Assembly (NCBI GenBank): GCA_026786125.1
Contig: JAJAYU010000300.1
Span: 1 to 7,428 of the forward strand
Reading direction: 5' to 3'
Origin: Chamaesiphon sp.
GTDB taxonomy: Bacteria > Cyanobacteriota > Cyanobacteriia > Cyanobacteriales > Chamaesiphonaceae
Length of the DNA stretch: 7,428 nucleotides
Below the pieces are notes generated by a model. That model had not been told where the DNA came from. It was given only the letters and a program-made list of their open reading frames with translations, and searched no databases. Below are positions 4,218 to 7,428 of the stretch, piece after piece; the first letter of the stretch is position 1, and each line of letters begins with the position of its first letter. The position numbers and the translations under genes were made by a program.

Positions 4218-6815
4218 TTACACTTCTTCTTCTGCTAATTCCACATCGCCTTCGAGTTCTAGATCTTCTTCCCCATTAGAGGCTGGAACGATCGCTACCG
4301 CCATGATTGCATCATCATCGTCGAGCTTCTGTACCCGTACCCCAGTCGCCATCCGTGATTGAGACGAAATGGCATCGATCGCTTGACGAATGATAATCCC
4401 CCGATTGGTAACGATCATCATTTCCTCGTCAGGATTGACTACGCGGAGAGCGGCTAATTTATCGCCTTTCTTGCGGAATTTGATTGCCAGTACGCCCATT
4501 CCCGCCCGATTTTGGAGCCGGAATTGAGTTACAGGTACCCGTTTGCCCAATCCACCAGTTGTAACTACCAGAATCCAAGGGCCTTCGCCTGCGGGAACTG
4601 CAACATCCTCATTCACAGTATCATCGATATCATCTACACCCGAATCTTCGCTCGCCGCCACCATTTGGGCGATGACTTGACTAGGCAAGATATCCATACT
4701 GATTAGCTCATCGCCTTTTTTGAGTGACATCGATTTGACCCCCCGTGTGGCACGTCCCAATGGTCGCAGTTGCTCGCGATTGGTACGGAAATGAATGGTC
4801 ATCCCATTGCGGGTACCGATGATCGCACTGTCGGTTTCTTTGGCGCGCCGTACCCACCGGAGTTTATCACTTTCCTCTAGCGAGATGGCAATCAAACCAT
4901 TCGCGCGGACGCTGGCAAATGCCGATAGAGCGGTCTTTTTGATGAATCCCTTCTGAGTGAGCATAATCAGGTACTCATCATCGCTAAATTCGCTCACAGG
5001 TACCACTGAGGTGATCTTCTCCTCGCGGGGAATCGGTAAAATTCCCATGAGGGCGGTACCCCGTGCCGTGCGGGAGGATACGGGAATTTGGTAAGCTTTG
5101 ACGGTATAGACTACACCTCGATCGCTAAATAGCAGAATCGTATCGTGATCGCAGCAGGTGAGGAAATGCTCGATCGCATCTTCTTCTTTCATCCCTGTGC
5201 CCTTTTTGCCCCGTGTAGCGCGGCTTTGGGTTTCAAAGGTGCTGACGGGCATCCGTTTAATATAACCCTGCTCAGTGACGAGAATTAATGATTTCTCGTT
5301 GGCAATTAAGTCGGTGTCTTCGAGATCGCCTTCGCTATGCTCGATTAGGGTACGACGAGGGGTTGCAAAGGTGGCTTTGATTTCAGCGATTTCGGTTTGG
5401 ATGATATCTAGAATCCGTTCGCGCCGAGCGAGGATATCTTTGAGATCGGTAATTTTGATCGTCAGTTCATCATGCTCTAAACGGATTTTGTCAGCTTCTA
5501 AAGCAGTTAAGCGACGCAGTTGCATCTGAAGAATCGCATCAGATTGGAAATCAGACAGTTGGAACCGTTCGATCATTTCCTGCTTGGCTGTCGCGGAATC
5601 CGCAGCACCCCGAATTAGGCGAATCACGGCATCCAAGTTCGCCAGGGCGATTAATAAACCTTGTAATAGGTGATCGCGCTCTTCTGCTTTCCGCAACTCA
5701 TAACGAGTCCGACGAGTAATCGATTCAATCCGGAAATCAAGGAAGACAGTCAGGAATTTTTTGAGGCTGAGTAACTGGGGTTCGCCATTTACCAACGCCA
5801 ACATGTTGCAACCGAAGTTAGTTTGGACTGGTGTTTGTTTGTAGAGATTGTTCAGCACCACGCGCGGATAAGCATCCCGCTTGAGTTCGATCACGATCCG
5901 CATCCCATCTCGATCGCTTTCATCCCGAATGTCCGATATCCCCTCTAATTTATGGTCATTAACCATTTCAGCGATCCGTTCGATCAAAGCAGCCTTATTC
6001 GTCTGATAGGGCAACTCTGTAATGATAATCGCTTCTCGATCGGGTCTACCCTTATATTCGAGAGTTTCAATATTCGCCACCCCGCGCATGGTAATCGAAC
6101 CGCGCCCAGTTGCATAAGCCTCTTTAATCGGCCCAGTCCCCAAAATCTGCGCTCCCGTGGGAAAATCAGGGCCAGGGATATATTGCATCAACTCCATATC
6201 CGTAATCTCAGGATTGGCAATCAACGCCACCACGCCATCGATTAACTCACCTAAGTTATGGGGCGGAATATTTGTCGCCATCCCCACCGCAATCCCCGAT
6301 GAGCCATTGAGTAATAGCTGGGGAATCCGCGCAGGTAATACCGTCGGCTCCTGTTGCGAACCATCAAAGTTATCGGCGAAATCAACCGTCTCCGCCTCGA
6401 TGTCCCGCAAGACAGCTTCCATCGTCAACGCTTGCAACCGACACTCGGTATACCGCATCGCCGCAGGTGGATCGTTATCCACCGAACCAAAGTTACCATG
6501 TCCGTTAATTAACGGATTTCGCATCGAAAAAACTTGAGCCATCCGCACCAGTGCGTCATACACAGCTGTATCGCCGTGGGGATGGTATTTACCGAGCACT
6601 TCCCCGACTACCCGCGCACACTTTCTGAAGGGTCGATCGGCTGTCAAACCCAGTTCGTGCATCGCATACAGGATTCGGCGGTGGACTGGTTTCAAACCAT
6701 CTCGTGCGTCGGGAAGTGCTCGCCCTACGATTACGCTCATGGCGTATTCTAGGTAAGAGCTAGACATCTCAGTTCGTAGATCTGTGGGGATAATCCGCTC
6801 TTGGGAAGTAGTCAT
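4218..6815 (-). CDS. gyrA: DNA gyrase subunit A
   Basis: GyrA is the DNA-cutting and rejoining subunit of the A2B2 gyrase that introduces negative supercoils using ATP bound by GyrB. It is 865 residues and complete. The N-terminal breakage-reunion domain includes the 5Y-CAP region with catalytic Tyr122 (MRYTECR), [13 protein letters not shown] with Thr83 and Asp87 at the quinolone-interaction sites, the tower and the coiled-coil arm (about 365-485). The C-terminal beta-pinwheel shows six blade motifs: GYIKRMP (517), [12 protein letters not shown] (567), [11 protein letters not shown] (623), [11 protein letters not shown] (671), [11 protein letters not shown] (755) and [11 protein letters not shown] (806). 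The first blade carries a degenerate GyrA box, [10 protein letters not shown] (530-539), where the classical form is QRRGGKG; this and the full pinwheel favour GyrA over ParC. An acidic insert (about 721-738) separates blades four and five, and the last 18 residues are strongly acidic. No clear Shine-Dalgarno precedes the ATG. Confidence 0.97.
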   Translation of the reverse strand: MTTSQERIIPTDLRTEMSSSYLEYAMSVIVGRALPDARDGLKPVHRRILYAMHELGLTADRPFRKCARVVGEVLGKYHPHGDTAVYDALVRMAQVFSMRNPLINGHGNFGSVDNDPPAAMRYTECRLQALTMEAVLRDIEAETVDFADNFDGSQQEPTVLPARIPQLLLNGSSGIAVGMATNIPPHNLGELIDGVVALIANPEITDMELMQYIPGPDFPTGAQILGTGPIKEAYATGRGSITMRGVANIETLEYKGRPDREAIIITELPYQTNKAALIERIAEMVNDHKLEGISDIRDESDRDGMRIVIELKRDAYPRVVLNNLYKQTPVQTNFGCNMLALVNGEPQLLSLKKFLTVFLDFRIESITRRTRYELRKAEERDHLLQGLLIALANLDAVIRLIRGAADSATAKQEMIERFQLSDFQSDAILQMQLRRLTALEADKIRLEHDELTIKITDLKDILARRERILDIIQTEIAEIKATFATPRRTLIEHSEGDLEDTDLIANEKSLILVTEQGYIKRMPVSTFETQSRATRGKKGTGMKEEDAIEHFLTCCDHDTILLFSDRGVVYTVKAYQIPVSSRTARGTALMGILPIPREEKITSVVPVSEFSDDEYLIMLTQKGFIKKTALSAFASVRANGLIAISLEESDKLRWVRRAKETDSAIIGTRNGMTIHFRTNREQLRPLGRATRGVKSMSLKKGDELISMDILPSQVIAQMVAASEDSGVDDIDDTVNEDVAVPAGEGPWILVVTTGGLGKRVPVTQFRLQNRAGMGVLAIKFRKKGDKLAALRVVNPDEEMMIVTNRGIIIRQAIDAISSQSRMATGVRVQKLDDDDAIMAVAIVPASNGEEDLELEGDVELAEEEV

Positions 6816-6859
6816 GAAAGGCTCGTCCAGCTTGCTAATTGTACTGTTTCGCTAGTTCA

Positions 6860-6865
6860 ATTTTA
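6860..6865 (-). promoter_or_regulatory. Weak candidate gyrA -10 box
   Basis: Minus-strand TAAAAT (within GTGATAAAATTG) lies about 45 bases upstream of the gyrA ATG, but no acceptable -35 hexamer is found 16-18 bases further up. A second possible -10, TACAAT, lies nearer the gene. Neither is more than a suggestion. Confidence 0.2.
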
Positions 6866-6993
6866 TCACATTTTGAGGGTCACAGGGGACGCTAATTGTT
6901 GAGGCTGAACGGTTTGCTGGGTAAGGAGGTGGATGGGTTCGATCGCATAGCGTCTCTGAAAGAGAATCGATTTGCCTGAAACCACCAAAAATT
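6866..6993 (-). pseudogene. Probable 3' remnant of a broken gene upstream of gyrA
   Basis: A minus-strand frame ending at TGA (6866-6868) reads FLVVSGKSILFQRRYAIEPI then HLLTQQTVQPQQLASPVTLKM, a protein-like stretch with no stop until it enters the palindromic repeat, where TGA occurs at 7010-7012. The open part therefore begins at or inside the repeat, as expected if insertion of the repeat, or a deletion ending there, removed the 5' part. GTG at 6983-6985 could start a 39-residue peptide, but no ribosome site precedes it. It is not in frame with the partial gene at 7081-7428, so a simple split of that gene is not shown. I do not recognise the sequence; chance openness over about 43 codons is possible. 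It is the only coding-like content between gyrA and the repeat. Confidence 0.3.
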
Positions 6994-7079
6994 GTAGGTT
7001 GGGTTGCGCTCAAGCAAAACCCAACATCAACACACCAACACCCTAGAAATGTTGGGTTTCATTCTTCAACCCAACCTAC
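6994..7079. repeat. Dispersed palindromic repeat (GTAGGTTGGGTTG...CCCAACAT family)
   Basis: Arm 6994-7027 begins GTAGGTTGGGTTGCGCTCAA and ends AAAACCCAACAT. The reverse complement of 7049-7079 matches it closely at both ends (ATGTTGGGTTT...CAACCCAACCTAC) and differs in the centre. The spacer is 21 bases. The arms belong to a repeat type I recognise from intergenic regions of many cyanobacteria. No transposase frame is present, so it would be non-autonomous. It is unrelated in core sequence to the repeat at 2684-2766 but shares palindromic design and position next to a stop codon. Confidence 0.8.
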
Positions 7080-7080
7080 C

Positions 7081-7428
7081 CTACTTACTGGTGTTGGAGT
7101 CAGTGGATCGATCAACTGTAGATGCTGTTAGTCTCTTTAACATACTGATAGTCCATGCTCTTACTTCATCTAGTTCGGCTCCGTATGGCGTGTTATTCTC
7201 GACACCATTGTAAATAAGTCTCCATAATTTTCCTGTGGATGTTTCAACTTCAATTTCTCTGTCTTTAAGCCACTGCCTAGCTTGTTCGCGAGTGCCTTTA
7301 CGATTCCAGAATTGCATTTTCCAACCTGCTGGTGTTAAGCACACATCTAGCTGCAACCACAAAGAATCATCGAGTTTAACTATGTACCAGTTGACATCTA
7401 TTAAATCTTTTGAAGATCGCCATAAGCC
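7081..7428 (-). CDS. Unrecognised protein, 3' part only (5' end beyond window)
   Basis: The minus-strand frame is open from the right edge to TAG at 7081-7083, giving at least 115 residues. The visible part starts GLWRSSKDLIDVNWYIVKLD, and the true start lies outside the window; the internal TTG at 7360-7362 need not be the start. Visible features are Trp-rich strand-like segments (NWYIVKLDDSLWLQLDV, GWKMQFWNRKG), a charged helix (REQARQWLKDREIE), LWRLIYNGVENN, and a Ser/Thr-rich tail (TASTVDRSTDSNTSK). There is no membrane segment, signal peptide or catalytic motif in this part, and I do not recognise the family. The stop codon lies one base beyond the palindromic repeat that ends at 7079, so the repeat probably forms the transcript's 3' end or cut the gene short. 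Confidence 0.65.
   Translation of the reverse strand, partial: GLWRSSKDLIDVNWYIVKLDDSLWLQLDVCLTPAGWKMQFWNRKGTREQARQWLKDREIEVETSTGKLWRLIYNGVENNTPYGAELDEVRAWTISMLKRLTASTVDRSTDSNTSK

Noticed and set aside
5275..6752. Plus-strand open frames over gyrA
   Set aside because: They are mirror frames of a complete gyrA, with low-complexity Arg/Ser-rich translations typical of antisense reading.
6922..6950. Strong Shine-Dalgarno-like TAAGGAGGTG followed by ATG on the plus strand
   Set aside because: The ATG (6933) opens only five codons (MGSIA) before TAG, the spacer is just 3 bases, and the opposite strand carries a longer protein-like frame.

Overview
The window is chromosomal DNA from a cyanobacterium. 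The evidence is a near-canonical PsaC (the photosystem I iron-sulfur subunit), a DUF6464-like protein of a type I know only from cyanobacteria, two exact HIP1 octamers (GCGATCGC) with many partial CGATCG copies, and short tandem and palindromic repeats of the kind scattered through larger cyanobacterial genomes. The species cannot be named from sequence alone.

Layout, left to right. A 3'-truncated glmS (minus, 1-1615) lies downstream of psaC (minus, 1888-2133). The 272-base gap between them holds a psaC-proximal hairpin, a G-rich (minus strand) octamer array, a degenerate heptamer array and a clean -10 box for glmS. A small four-cysteine protein gene (plus, 2334-2684) diverges from psaC. It converges on tRNA-Trp (minus, 2774-2846), and a palindromic repeat fills the space between their 3' ends. 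rplS (minus, 2936-3304) is upstream of the tRNA. A membrane-anchored glyoxalase/VOC-like protein (plus, 3453-3980) diverges from rplS. After it come a decayed small reading frame with two in-frame TAG codons (plus, 4007-4183) and a complete gyrA (minus, 4218-6815). Upstream of gyrA are a short minus-strand frame that looks like the 3' end of a broken gene, a second palindromic repeat of a different family, and the 3' end of an unrecognised minus-strand gene that runs off the right edge.

The recognised genes are housekeeping: hexosamine synthesis for the cell wall (GlmS), photosynthetic electron transfer (PsaC), translation (L19, tRNA-Trp) and DNA topology (GyrA). They are not one pathway. The more unusual content lies between genes. 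Both palindromic repeats begin at the stop codon of a neighbouring gene, two small frames appear decayed, and the psaC-glmS spacer can form competing RNA structures including a possible G-quadruplex. I found no convincing new multi-gene system, CRISPR array, transposase or phage module.
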